From assembly GCA_017435665.1 (NCBI GenBank), contig JAFSEP010000044.1:19635-83634 (forward strand): 64,000 nucleotides of DNA, read 5' to 3'. Origin of the DNA: Clostridia bacterium (lineage in GTDB: Bacteria > Bacillota > Clostridia > Oscillospirales > Acutalibacteraceae). Positions 1 to 7,331 of this stretch are shown piece by piece (the stretch's first letter is position 1; every line of letters starts with the position of its first letter). The notes under the pieces were generated by a model. That model made no database searches. It saw only the letters and a program-made list of their open reading frames with translations, and had not been told where the DNA came from. The position numbers were made by a program, and so were the translations under genes.

Positions 1-1
1 C

Positions 2-169
2 TCTCTGTTTTCAAGTGAAGGAATAACAAAAAAGCAGTTAGAGGCAGAATTGGAAATCAGCGAATCGACGGTAAACAAGCGTTTGGCTAAATTAAGAGAA
101 GCAGGACTGCTTATAGAAGAAAAATGCAAACCGGCTAAATATCTGATTGACCTGAATAAGCTGTCATAA
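2..169 (+). CDS. C-terminal winged-helix DNA-binding segment (partial gene)
   Basis: An open frame enters from the left edge and stops with TAA at 167-169. It encodes about 55 residues with a helix-turn-helix pattern: ITKKQLEAELEIS as the first helices, ESTVNKRLAKLREAGLL as turn and recognition helix, then a short beta wing (IEEKCKPAKYLIDL). This is the usual C-terminal winged helix of a transcriptional regulator or of a helix-turn-helix-tailed ATPase. The rest of the protein lies outside the window, so the family cannot be named. The gene runs towards, and converges with, the alcohol dehydrogenase gene. Confidence 0.6.
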   Translation, partial: SLFSSEGITKKQLEAELEISESTVNKRLAKLREAGLLIEEKCKPAKYLIDLNKLS

Positions 170-246
170 CGTGCTTTTTCAAGTGCAACAATGACCGATG
201 ACCAAGATAACCATGATATTTCCCACATCACAGCATATAAAACTCA

Positions 247-275
247 ATCCCCTTGGAGTGCTCCAAGGGGATTTT
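247..275 (+). terminator. Rho-independent terminator between convergent genes
   Basis: A 12-bp perfect stem (ATCCCCTTGGAG / CTCCAAGGGGAT) with a TG loop is followed by TTTT on the plus strand. It sits between the partial regulator and the convergent alcohol dehydrogenase and may serve both, although the minus-strand U tract is poor. Confidence 0.75.
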
Positions 276-295
276 TGCCTTATCAGATATCAATC

Positions 296-1513
296 TTAGA
301 AATCAACTTCAAGGTCATAGTAGCAGCACTTGAAGAGCTTTTCCATTTCTTCCTGTGTGGGGATACGGGGGTTGGAGCCTGTGCAAGCATCGCCGATTGC
401 ATTCTTTGCAATTTCGGGAAGTCTCTCAAGGAATACTTCTTCGGGAACGAAGCCGTTTTCTGTGGGATAGCTGTCAGCACCGTAGTTCTTGATGCAGTGA
501 GGAATGTTGAGCTCGTCACACATCTTGCGAAGGTGAGCGATAAGGTTAGCTACCTTTTCTTCTGTTGTTTCGCCGCCGAGCTTGATGCTGTCAGCGATTT
601 CTGCATAACGTGCAGCAGCAACCTCATTCTTAGCATTGAAAGCAATAACCTTGGGAAGATACATAGCATTTGCAGCGCCGTGGATAATGTGAGCGCCGAA
701 ATCGTCAAATGCTGCACCTGTCTTGTGAGCCATTGAGTGAACAATACCCAGGAGAGCGTTTGAGAATGCCATACCTGCAAGGCACTGTGCGTTATGCATT
801 GCTGCACGAGCTTCCATACAGCCGTTATATGAATCAGCAAGCTTTTCCTTGATCATCTTGATTGCGTGAAGAGCAAGGGGATCTGTGTAATCGCAGTTAG
901 CTGTTGAAACATAAGCCTCAACTGCGTGTGTCATAGCGTCCATACCTGTGTGTGCAACAAGCTTCTTGGGCATTGTTTCAGCAAGTGCAGGATCTACGAT
1001 AGCGATATCGGGTGTGATTTCGAAGTCAGCAAGAGGATACTTGATGCCCTTGCTGTAATCTGTAATAACTGAGAATGCAGTAACCTCTGTTGCTGTACCT
1101 GATGTTGAGGGGATAGCGCAGAAGTGAGCCTTACGGCGAAGCTCGGGAATACCGAATACCTTGCACATTTCTTCGAATGTGATTTCGGGATACTCATACT
1201 TGATCCACATAGCCTTTGCAGCATCGATGGGTGAACCGCCGCCCATTGCTACGATCCAATCGGGCTGGAACTTTTCCATAGCCTGTGCGCCACGCATAAC
1301 TGTTTCTACTGAAGGGTCAGCCTCGATGCCTTCGAAGAGTTCAACCTCCATGCCTGCTTCCTTGAGATAGCTTACAGCCTGATCAAGAAAGCCGTTCTTC
1401 TTCATCGAACCGCCGCCTACGCATACCATTGCTCTTGAGCCCTTGAGTGTCTTGAGTGTTTCGAGAGTACCCTTTCCGTGATATAAATCTCTCGGTAAAG
1501 TAAATCTTGCCAT
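296..1513 (-). CDS. Iron-containing alcohol dehydrogenase (405 aa)
   Basis: Group III Fe-dependent NAD(P)H alcohol dehydrogenase, cytosolic, reducing aldehydes to alcohols to re-oxidise fermentation NAD(P)H. Seen: the nucleotide-binding GGGSPIDAAK motif (residues 91-100), PSTSGTATEVT (135-145), and candidate metal ligands D192 and H196 (in AHTGMDAMTHAVEAY), H259 and H278 (in HGAANAMYLP). The length suits the family. The start is the ATG at 1513, with AGGAGG a few bases upstream. Known: members include butanol dehydrogenases and propanediol oxidoreductases; the substrate cannot be read from sequence. It has its own promoter with a Rex-like operator, so it is probably induced when the NADH/NAD ratio is high. 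No aldehyde dehydrogenase is fused or adjacent. Confidence 0.9.
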   Translation of the reverse strand: MARFTLPRDLYHGKGTLETLKTLKGSRAMVCVGGGSMKKNGFLDQAVSYLKEAGMEVELFEGIEADPSVETVMRGAQAMEKFQPDWIVAMGGGSPIDAAKAMWIKYEYPEITFEEMCKVFGIPELRRKAHFCAIPSTSGTATEVTAFSVITDYSKGIKYPLADFEITPDIAIVDPALAETMPKKLVAHTGMDAMTHAVEAYVSTANCDYTDPLALHAIKMIKEKLADSYNGCMEARAAMHNAQCLAGMAFSNALLGIVHSMAHKTGAAFDDFGAHIIHGAANAMYLPKVIAFNAKNEVAAARYAEIADSIKLGGETTEEKVANLIAHLRKMCDELNIPHCIKNYGADSYPTENGFVPEEVFLERLPEIAKNAIGDACTGSNPRIPTQEEMEKLFKCCYYDLEVDF

Positions 1514-1580
1514 TTTTTCTGCCTCCTGTAAGGTTTTATTACTTGTTTTGAAAACCCGGGATATCCCCTACGGTTTTTGT

Positions 1581-1617
1581 TCGTTATTATTTTAACAAAC
1601 CTGTTTCATTTTGTAAA
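1581..1617 (-). promoter_or_regulatory. adh promoter with Rex-like operator
   Basis: On the minus strand, TTTACA (1612-1617) and TAAAAT (1589-1594) are 17 bp apart. Overlapping the -10, the 18-mer at 1581-1598 matches the Rex consensus TTGTTAA-N4-TTAACAA at 12 of 14 specified positions. Rex is the NADH-responsive repressor of fermentation genes in Bacillota. Regulation by Rex is inferred from the site only; no rex gene is in the window. Confidence 0.6.
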
Positions 1618-1668
1618 TAGGTATATATAAAAAGTTTGTAAAATAATTCGGTTTTTTTAATCTGCTGC

Positions 1669-1980
1669 TCAGAAACCGAGCAGCTTCAGGAAATAATCTT
1701 TTTCCTTATAGCCGACGGTAATGCTTTTCTGCTCACCCTTTTCAAAGAGAATTATTGTGGGTATGCTTGTAATTCCGAACTGAGCTGCAAGCTCGCTTTC
1801 ATCATCAACATTTACCTTGCCTACGGTAACCTTGCCGTCATATTCCTCTGCAATCTCCTCAAGGATGGGAGCAACCATTCTGCAGGGTCCGCACCAGGTT
1901 GCCCAGAAGTCGAGAAGCACGGGAACGTCAGAGCCCAGAACCTCCTGCTCAAAGTTTGATTTTGTTACTGTAATTTCCAT
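1669..1980 (-). CDS. trxA: Thioredoxin (103 aa)
   Basis: Classical cytosolic thioredoxin that reduces protein disulfides. The active site [10 protein letters not shown] places the catalytic cysteines at C30 and C33; the cis-proline segment ([10 protein letters not shown]) and the standard length of 103 residues are present. It is the last gene of a five-gene operon, starting only 2 bases after the stop of the ferredoxin-thioredoxin-reductase-like gene. That neighbour suggests this thioredoxin may receive electrons from a ferredoxin-type reductase, not only from an NADPH flavoprotein; this is inference. No trxB is seen in the window. Confidence 0.93.
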   Translation of the reverse strand: MEITVTKSNFEQEVLGSDVPVLLDFWATWCGPCRMVAPILEEIAEEYDGKVTVGKVNVDDESELAAQFGITSIPTIILFEKGEQKSITVGYKEKDYFLKLLGF

Positions 1981-1982
1981 TT

Positions 1983-2189
1983 TTATTTGTCTCCTTTAGA
2001 TTTATAATACAGCATACAATGACAGTATCCCTCAAAATCGGGATCCTTTATCTGCTGCTTGAATTCTTCACACATACAGATGTTTTCGGGAGTTCTTTCA
2101 CGTCTGCAGGGGCAGTAACCGCCCGTCTGCTTCAGTCCCTCCCTGACTGTGTCAACTATTTCCTTATTCGGATTAAGTGTAATTTTCAT
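1983..2189 (-). CDS. Ferredoxin-thioredoxin reductase catalytic-chain-like protein (68 aa)
   Basis: Small iron-sulfur/disulfide protein resembling the catalytic chain of ferredoxin-thioredoxin reductase, which passes electrons from ferredoxin through a 4Fe-4S cluster and a redox disulfide to thioredoxin. Seen: three Cys-X-Cys motifs in the family order, CPC (C26, C28), CMC (C38, C40) and CHC (C56, C58). The middle pair is CPC in plant enzymes. At 68 residues it is shorter than the roughly 110-residue plant and cyanobacterial chains. It lies between a TlpA-like protein (1-bp gap) and thioredoxin (2-bp gap), which strongly supports a thioredoxin-linked role. No variable-chain gene is nearby. 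Confidence 0.75.
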   Translation of the reverse strand: MKITLNPNKEIVDTVREGLKQTGGYCPCRRERTPENICMCEEFKQQIKDPDFEGYCHCMLYYKSKGDK

Positions 2190-2190
2190 T

Positions 2191-2769
2191 TTATTCTCCT
2201 ATCAATGCCTTAATATACCTGACAAGTGTATCCTCACTTACGGGGCCGCTTGCTCCGTAAACGATATTTCCCTCAGCATCTATAATGAACGTCCTGGGAA
2301 TTGAGTATGCGCCGTAGGTGTGAGTTGCGTCAAGCTCGGTATCGTAATAAACCGGGAAGGTATATTCCGTCTTTCCGAGGAAAGCCTTTACCTCATCTTT
2401 GGTTTCCGATTGTCCGTCGGTAAGGTTAATCATCATAAAATTGACCTTGTCTCCGTATTCGTCATATGCCTTCTGAAAATCAGGCATTTCCTGAACACAG
2501 TATCCGCACCAGGTCGCCCAGAAATTCACAATTACGGGCTTACCCTGCATACCGGTAAGCTTTACGCTGTTTCCTGCCTCGTCATAAACCGTGAAATCGG
2601 GAGCCTTCTGCTCCTGTGCCCCTGTTGTTTTTTCGTCAGGCTTAGCCACCTGCTGCTGAGTTGTCTGCGCCGTGTAATTATCGCTGAGATAATCGTAGCC
2701 CTTTGTTGCTGCAAGAAGCAAGGCAACAAAGCCCACGGCAAGTAAGATGTATTTAATGCTTTTATTCAT
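2191..2769 (-). CDS. Membrane-anchored TlpA/ResA-like thiol-disulfide oxidoreductase (192 aa)
   Basis: Extracytoplasmic thioredoxin-fold protein. An N-terminal uncleaved membrane segment (about residues 6-22) is followed by a T/Q/K-rich linker to about residue 56 and a TlpA-type domain with active site FWATWCGYCVQEMP (C88, C91) and a cis-proline loop (YSIPRTFIID). It starts 9 bases after the CcdA stop. CcdA proteins carry reducing equivalents across the membrane to exactly this class of protein, so the pair probably forms an electron relay to the cell surface. The final acceptor (cytochrome, lipoprotein or oxidised surface protein) cannot be read from the window; no cytochrome c genes are present. 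Confidence 0.88.
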   Translation of the reverse strand: MNKSIKYILLAVGFVALLLAATKGYDYLSDNYTAQTTQQQVAKPDEKTTGAQEQKAPDFTVYDEAGNSVKLTGMQGKPVIVNFWATWCGYCVQEMPDFQKAYDEYGDKVNFMMINLTDGQSETKDEVKAFLGKTEYTFPVYYDTELDATHTYGAYSIPRTFIIDAEGNIVYGASGPVSEDTLVRYIKALIGE

Positions 2770-2778
2770 ATCATCACC

Positions 2779-3432
2779 TCAAGAAATAATAGTAAGTAAT
2801 CTGCCCAGCATTCCCGTTGCCATGGCAATGCCCACAATAATAAGGAAAATGCCGCTGATAAGATTAACAGCCCTGTAATGCGCTTTTATGAAGCTGAAGG
2901 CTGTGTTCAGCTTTTCTATAAGAATTGCAGAAATTATAAAGGGTACGCCAAGTCCCAGAGAGTATACCAGAAGCAACACGGCTCCCTGAAGGGCAGAGCC
3001 TGACGTGGATGCCATCATAAGAGCAGAACCGAGAAAAGCTCCTACGCAAGGAGTAAGGCTTACGGAATAGATCACACCGAAAAGAAATGCAGAAAAGATG
3101 CCGTTAACCTCAGCCTTTTTGCTCATACCCTTGAAAAGGGGGATTCTTATTACCTCAAGATAGCTCAGACCGAATATCACTATCACCGCACCGCATACCA
3201 CGTTTACGGCTGTCTGATACTCCTTCAGCAATGCACCGAGGGTTCCCGAAAATACACCGAGCAGAGTGAATATCGCCGTAAAGCCCATAACAAAAGCAAT
3301 AACCCTTATGACAGTATTCTGCTTTTTGTCAGCTTTTCCCGCAAAATAGGAAATATATATGGGAAGCATAGGAAGCATACAAGGCGAAATAAAGGATATA
3401 ATGCCCTCAAGAAAGGTTATAAGATACTGCAT
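2779..3432 (-). CDS. ccdA: CcdA-family transmembrane electron carrier (217 aa)
   Basis: Polytopic membrane protein of the CcdA/DsbD-beta family, which moves electrons from cytosolic thioredoxin to extracytoplasmic thiol proteins. About six hydrophobic segments and the two family cysteines are present: C18 in ISPCMLPMLP and C129 in SLTPCVGAF. The length of about 217 residues fits the short CcdA class. The start codon overlaps the stop of the NifX-like gene by one base (TGATG), implying coupled translation. TlpA-like, reductase-like and thioredoxin genes follow directly, giving a complete inside-to-outside thiol relay. Confidence 0.9.
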   Translation of the reverse strand: MQYLITFLEGIISFISPCMLPMLPIYISYFAGKADKKQNTVIRVIAFVMGFTAIFTLLGVFSGTLGALLKEYQTAVNVVCGAVIVIFGLSYLEVIRIPLFKGMSKKAEVNGIFSAFLFGVIYSVSLTPCVGAFLGSALMMASTSGSALQGAVLLLVYSLGLGVPFIISAILIEKLNTAFSFIKAHYRAVNLISGIFLIIVGIAMATGMLGRLLTIIS

Positions 3433-3836
3433 CAGTGATTACCTGCACAGCCCTGCTTGTCCTCTCCGCAGGAGTGACTGCCGCAGCTGTGTCCCTCTTC
3501 GTGATGGTGATTGCAGGTTTTATCGGGATCATATACAAGTCGGTTTTCAAGCAATGCCTCCACACACCTGTCACAGCTGCCCTCTGCTCCGGGATAAAGG
3601 CTGATGCCTGCTTCTGCGAGGGCCTCCCTTGCACCTCCACCGATACCTCCGCAAATAAGAGCGTTTACTCCCATCAGACGAAGGAAGCCTGCCAGAGCAC
3701 CGTGTCCGCTGCCCATGGGGCTTACATTTTTAACTGAGATTATTTTCCCTTCACTTACCTCATATATTCTGAATTCCTTGCAATGTCCGAAGTGCTGAAA
3801 CACCTCTGAGTTCTGATGTGTTACTGCTATTTTCAT
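3432..3836 (-). CDS. NifX/NifB-type Fe-Mo cofactor domain protein with Cys/His-rich tail (134 aa)
   Basis: Member of the dinitrogenase iron-molybdenum cofactor family (NifX/NafY/NifB C-terminal fold). Seen: MKIAVTHQNSEVFQHFGHC at the start, a glycine-rich loop (ICGGIGGGARE, residues 61-71), then a Cys/His-rich tail from about residue 108 (TCNHHHEEGHSCGSHSCG) that looks metal-binding. The upstream in-frame extension is rejected because the promoter lies inside it; the ATG at 3836 has AAAGAGG seven bases upstream. Family members outside nitrogen fixers bind metal clusters of unclear role, and no nif genes are nearby. As first gene of the thiol-redox operon it may sense or deliver iron-sulfur or metal centres; that role is inference. 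Confidence 0.82.
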   Translation of the reverse strand: MKIAVTHQNSEVFQHFGHCKEFRIYEVSEGKIISVKNVSPMGSGHGALAGFLRLMGVNALICGGIGGGAREALAEAGISLYPGAEGSCDRCVEALLENRLVYDPDKTCNHHHEEGHSCGSHSCGEDKQGCAGNH

Positions 3837-3864
3837 TTTATCAACCTCTTTCTCTGTTTTTTGA

Positions 3865-3914
3865 ACGGATATTCTCCGTATATATATTTTATCACCATTA
3901 GGCATCTTCGTCAA
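3865..3914 (-). promoter_or_regulatory. Promoter of the thiol-redox operon with inverted repeat at the start site
   Basis: Minus strand: TTGACG (3909-3914) and TAAAAT (3886-3891) with a 17-bp spacer. Just downstream, at 3865-3879, the inverted repeat ACGGA-N5-TCCGT covers the expected transcription start and is a candidate operator for an unidentified regulator. Confidence 0.6.
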
Positions 3915-3923
3915 TAAAAAAAG

Positions 3924-4135
3924 AAAGCACCTTATACCGAGACCGGACAAGGCAGTATTTGTTATCCTGCGAAACTGCGAAGCACTTTAAAAAGAAACTT
4001 TTGAGTATAAGAGAAGGCAAAAACTACCGATAATGCTGACGCATATCGGTAGTTTTTAACGCACTATTGTGCCAAAAGTTCACTTTTTAAAGAAATACAT
4101 CCTTGTCCGGTCTCGGCATACGCCGAAGGTGCTTT
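3924..4135. repeat. 212-bp nested palindromic element
   Basis: Three nested inverted repeats share one centre. The outer arms pair AAAGCACC (3924-3931) with GGTGCTTT (4128-4135), and GAGACCGGACAAGG with CCTTGTCCGGTCTC. The middle arms pair CTTTAAAAAG and ACTTTTG with their complements at 4072-4092. A perfect inner hairpin pairs AAAAACTACCGATA (4019-4032) with TATCGGTAGTTTTT. It contains no convincing reading frame and lies between the redox promoter and the 138-residue membrane protein gene. It resembles a miniature inverted-repeat element or a long structured RNA. No second copy was noticed in this window. Confidence 0.7.
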
Positions 4136-4145
4136 GAATTATGTA

Positions 4146-4562
4146 TCAGTCTCTGTCAACAAGCTGCTGGAGAAGCTTTATTGCTTCGGAAAGACCGAAG
4201 AAAATTACTGCCAAAACAACACCGGCAAGAACACAGAGTGAAAGGTAAATGAAGCCGATATCCGTTGCAAGCTGATATGCAACAACACCTGCTGCAAGAC
4301 CTACCACCAGCATTGCTATTCCGAAAATGAAGAGAAACTTTGCTATGCCGTTTTTGTCTGTTTTTGCAACTCTGCTGTAAGCCTTATCAGCTTCAAGAAC
4401 TGCCTCATATTCTTCATCCGTAAGGATAAGGGGGATATCGTTCTTGTTCTTCTTCCTTCCGTCAAAGCCCCAGCGAAGAAGGTTTTCATCTCTCTGCTTT
4501 TTCAGTGCTTTTTTTCTTTCAATATTAAGCTCTTGTATTTTTCTTTCAACAGGTTCGATCAT
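4146..4562 (-). CDS. Small membrane protein of unknown function (138 aa)
   Basis: Not recognised. The N-terminal half (about 1-70) is charged and probably helical (VERKIQELNIERKKALKKQR), followed by two hydrophobic segments at about 76-96 and 101-123 and a short C-terminal charged tail (QQLVDRD). This layout suggests a cytosolic N-terminal domain attached to a two-helix membrane hairpin. It appears monocistronic: the palindromic element lies downstream and an AT-rich non-coding stretch separates it from the CotH gene. The start ATG at 4562 has a weak purine-rich ribosome site (GGAGTGACATA upstream). Confidence 0.7.
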   Translation of the reverse strand: MIEPVERKIQELNIERKKALKKQRDENLLRWGFDGRKKNKNDIPLILTDEEYEAVLEADKAYSRVAKTDKNGIAKFLFIFGIAMLVVGLAAGVVAYQLATDIGFIYLSLCVLAGVVLAVIFFGLSEAIKLLQQLVDRD

Positions 4563-4708
4563 TGTTATGTCACTCCGTTTTCGTAATTAATCATATATAT
4601 CTAAGGTATAGATTAGCATACTTTCACGAAATAATCAAGAGAAATAAATAATATTAACTTTTTTGTAATAAAGATTGCGGCAACTTCGTTCAGTAAGTTT
4701 TAAAGCGT

Positions 4709-4734
4709 ATACGGCGCCGAAATCGGTGCCGTAT
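4709..4734 (-). terminator. Terminator of the CotH/DUF4956/VTC operon
   Basis: The 12-bp stem ATACGGCGCCGA / CGGTGCCGTAT (with one G:T pair on one strand) and loop AAT lies just after the CotH stop codon. The downstream tract on the minus strand is only moderately T-rich. Confidence 0.6.
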
Positions 4735-4744
4735 ATGTGTGCTG

Positions 4745-6613
4745 TTATTCTCTTTTTCCTCTTCTCCCATAGCTGAACACAAGAGCAAAGCCTGCAGTCA
4801 GAACTAAAGCTGACAGTGCTGCGGGCACAAAGGAGAAGCTGCCCTGCGTAATATCTGTTCTTTTTTGCTGTCCTTTTTCGGGAAGCACGCCGGCATTTGA
4901 AAAATCGGGTAAGCTGTTTTGGCTGTTTGTCTGTACGTTTTCCTCCGTAATCTGTGTGCTGTCACCACGGTTTTGGAAGCTATCGGGTCTGTTGCCCTTT
5001 CCTCCCATATTACCCATTGAGCCCATTGAGGATATGTTTATATTTCCCGCATCAACAAGGTTTGCTTTATCCTGTGTTTCACTTGTTTTGCCTATCCTTC
5101 CCTCAAGCTGTGCCTTTATGCTTTCACATCTGAGGAGGCAAAAGTCTCTCAGGGTATCTGCACCGTTTCTGAATTCTTCATATGAGCAGAATTTTGAAGG
5201 ATCCTTTTCCACATAAGGCGAAATCATATTCTTTACGGATGTTATCATCACTTCAAGTCTGCCCTTATTATAATATTCCTCAATGAATTCATTGAAGTAT
5301 TTATGATAAAGCTCTGTATATTCTTCATCTGAAAAAATCCACGCAAGCATCGGTCTGGACTCAATTGTTCCGCCTGAAACAGGAGAATCTATGGGATAAT
5401 TTGCTAAGGCTGTGGCATCAGTCGAAGACATAAAGCCGGAGAAAGCAAGGTTATAATCCCACGGTATCATAGCCATTCGTCCGTCCTGCTCATAAAGGTA
5501 ATAGTTGTGTATCATTGAGCCCGTATAGCTGTCAAAGTTCAGCACGAAATTATGCACAACAAAATACCTTATCACCTGCTCAATGTCAACAGCACTTTCA
5601 AGCTCTGTTTTTTCATTTATCTTTTTTATTGATGAAATCAACCTTGTCTTGTCTTCGTTTGTTACATTGGTCTTTGCATTATTGAATATATTTGAATAAC
5701 TGCTGTAATTATCATCGGTATATATAAGAGAAACGTCGTTTCCCGTAAATCCGGGTGTTCTGCCCCCCATATCCGTCTGCGGTTTGCCGATACTGCCGTC
5801 ATTGTCCGAAGGCTTCTGTCCTGCATCAGGCGGAGTCATTTCCGGAAACATTTCTCCCGAAGGCATTTCCCCCGGTGGTATTTCCCCAAAGGGTTTCCTG
5901 CTTGTCACATCACCAAAGACAGTTTCTGCATTGCCAACGTTTTCCGAATCACTCATACTGAAATCCCTGCCGTTACCTCTGCCTCCACCCATATTCATAC
6001 TGTCAGGCTTATACAGGTCGCCGTCAGAAGCCCCGTAATTTCGCTGAAGGAAGGAGTCTTCCACAGCCTCCACTGCAAGATACAAGCCGAAATCCTCACC
6101 GTTTACCGTAACATAAGCATAACTGCAAAGAGGTGCAGCTACCCCCGATTCATTCATCATACGGTAAACAAGATAGTCCTTCATATATGTATTGTCCTGA
6201 ATTATATTGTTAAGGCAGAGCTTATCAAGTCCGTGATAGCTTTTCGCATCGTCATATTGGTCAAATTCTATTTTGAAGCTGTAACGGTCATTACCGTACT
6301 GTGCAACCTGAGAAAGAGAAGTGTTTCCCTTTGCCCTTATTGCAACATTTTCTACCGTTTCCCCGTCTATTTCTACGTTGCAGACCGTATAGTTTTCATC
6401 GGTGCAGTTTTTTATGAAGCTATTCCACTTGTCCGTTATGATATTTACTGTGTGCACACGGGAGGTATCGAAAATCAGATTTTCGTATCCCAAAATCTTA
6501 TTGTCTGTTATTTCCCCCTCAGGGATTTCCACGTTCATAAAAACTGCTGTGAACAAAACCGTGAGGCAAATGACAATACAGCATATTTTATCTATGTGCT
6601 TATGTGCAATCAT
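4745..6613 (-). CDS. CotH-type protein kinase-fold surface protein (622 aa)
   Basis: CotH-family protein. In spore formers CotH is an atypical kinase that phosphorylates coat proteins; many relatives are surface proteins of unknown substrate. Seen: an N-terminal membrane/signal segment (about residues 9-27), a CotH core with VEIDGETVENVAIRAKG and RYSFKIEFDQY early on, and the signature MIPWDYNLAFSGF near residue 385. Two low-complexity Gly/Met/Pro/Asn-rich stretches (about 205-290 and 525-590) flank or interrupt the core, and a C-terminal membrane helix ends in a basic tail (YGRRGKRE). It is the last gene after VTC and DUF4956 (6-bp gap), a recurrent gene set. Both ends appear membrane-attached, so the kinase domain probably faces outside. 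Confidence 0.82.
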   Translation of the reverse strand: MIAHKHIDKICCIVICLTVLFTAVFMNVEIPEGEITDNKILGYENLIFDTSRVHTVNIITDKWNSFIKNCTDENYTVCNVEIDGETVENVAIRAKGNTSLSQVAQYGNDRYSFKIEFDQYDDAKSYHGLDKLCLNNIIQDNTYMKDYLVYRMMNESGVAAPLCSYAYVTVNGEDFGLYLAVEAVEDSFLQRNYGASDGDLYKPDSMNMGGGRGNGRDFSMSDSENVGNAETVFGDVTSRKPFGEIPPGEMPSGEMFPEMTPPDAGQKPSDNDGSIGKPQTDMGGRTPGFTGNDVSLIYTDDNYSSYSNIFNNAKTNVTNEDKTRLISSIKKINEKTELESAVDIEQVIRYFVVHNFVLNFDSYTGSMIHNYYLYEQDGRMAMIPWDYNLAFSGFMSSTDATALANYPIDSPVSGGTIESRPMLAWIFSDEEYTELYHKYFNEFIEEYYNKGRLEVMITSVKNMISPYVEKDPSKFCSYEEFRNGADTLRDFCLLRCESIKAQLEGRIGKTSETQDKANLVDAGNINISSMGSMGNMGGKGNRPDSFQNRGDSTQITEENVQTNSQNSLPDFSNAGVLPEKGQQKRTDITQGSFSFVPAALSALVLTAGFALVFSYGRRGKRE

Positions 6614-6619
6614 TGTGCA

Positions 6620-7291
6620 TTACCCCATATAATCTCCGTTATAGCTTACAAGAACTGCGCTTTGTATCCCATTCATATCTGCAAGAACATTTACAAAGTC
6701 TGTGTTTTCATCCTTCATACGAATTTCCATATTAAGCTCAATTGAGCCTTTCTGTGCGCTTTTGCTTTTTACAACACATTTTTCAACCTGCTTTGAAATA
6801 AAATCCGTTGCTTTAAGCTCGGATTCTCTGTCATCGCATCTGAGAACTACGATATAAGGATTCGTGTGAGATTTTCTGTTTACAAAAACAAGAAGTATTA
6901 CTCCGATTATCACACTTCCGATAACTGCAAGGGGTATCAGTCCTGCGGCAAGAACTATACCTGCGGCAATAGCCCAGAATAAAAATGCTATATCCAACGG
7001 CTCCTTGATTGCAGTTCTGAATCTAACAATAGACAAGGCACCGACCATACCGAGTGAAAGGACAACGTTTGACGTTACCGCAAGGATAACCACCGTTGTT
7101 ATCATAGTCAACGCTACAAGAGTTGTAGCAAAGGATGATGAATACATTACGCCGTTATATGTCTTCTTATAAACCAAGAAGATAAACATGCCTATACCGA
7201 AAGCCAATACGAGCGCAATCGCCATATCCAACAGATTTACACTTGATACGTTGTTTAAAAAATCAGATTTGAAAATATCCTGAAAAGTCAT
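6620..7291 (-). CDS. DUF4956-type membrane protein (223 aa)
   Basis: Polytopic protein with about four hydrophobic segments in the first 135 residues, including the conserved stretch LSLGMVGALSIVRFRTAIKE, then a soluble C-terminal domain of about 85 residues with an alternating beta/alpha pattern. This arrangement matches the DUF4956 family as I recall it, which typically sits beside VTC-domain polyphosphate polymerases. Function is unknown; the context suggests it helps move or regulate a VTC product, or couples VTC to CotH. It lies 40 bp after the VTC gene and 6 bp before CotH, so the three are probably one transcript. Confidence 0.78.
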   Translation of the reverse strand: MTFQDIFKSDFLNNVSSVNLLDMAIALVLAFGIGMFIFLVYKKTYNGVMYSSSFATTLVALTMITTVVILAVTSNVVLSLGMVGALSIVRFRTAIKEPLDIAFLFWAIAAGIVLAAGLIPLAVIGSVIIGVILLVFVNRKSHTNPYIVVLRCDDRESELKATDFISKQVEKCVVKSKSAQKGSIELNMEIRMKDENTDFVNVLADMNGIQSAVLVSYNGDYMG

Positions 7292-7331
7292 AATAATTAC
7301 CTCTTTACTCTGTTATTTTTATAATTAAGAA

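Noticed and set aside
191-736. A 181-residue plus-strand open frame over the adh 3' region
   Set aside because: It is antisense to a well-conserved alcohol dehydrogenase, has no recognisable domain, and begins in terminator sequence.
3837-3950. An N-terminal extension of the NifX-like protein
   Set aside because: The promoter (3886-3914) and the palindromic element lie within it, and the ATG at 3836 has the ribosome site and the family start.
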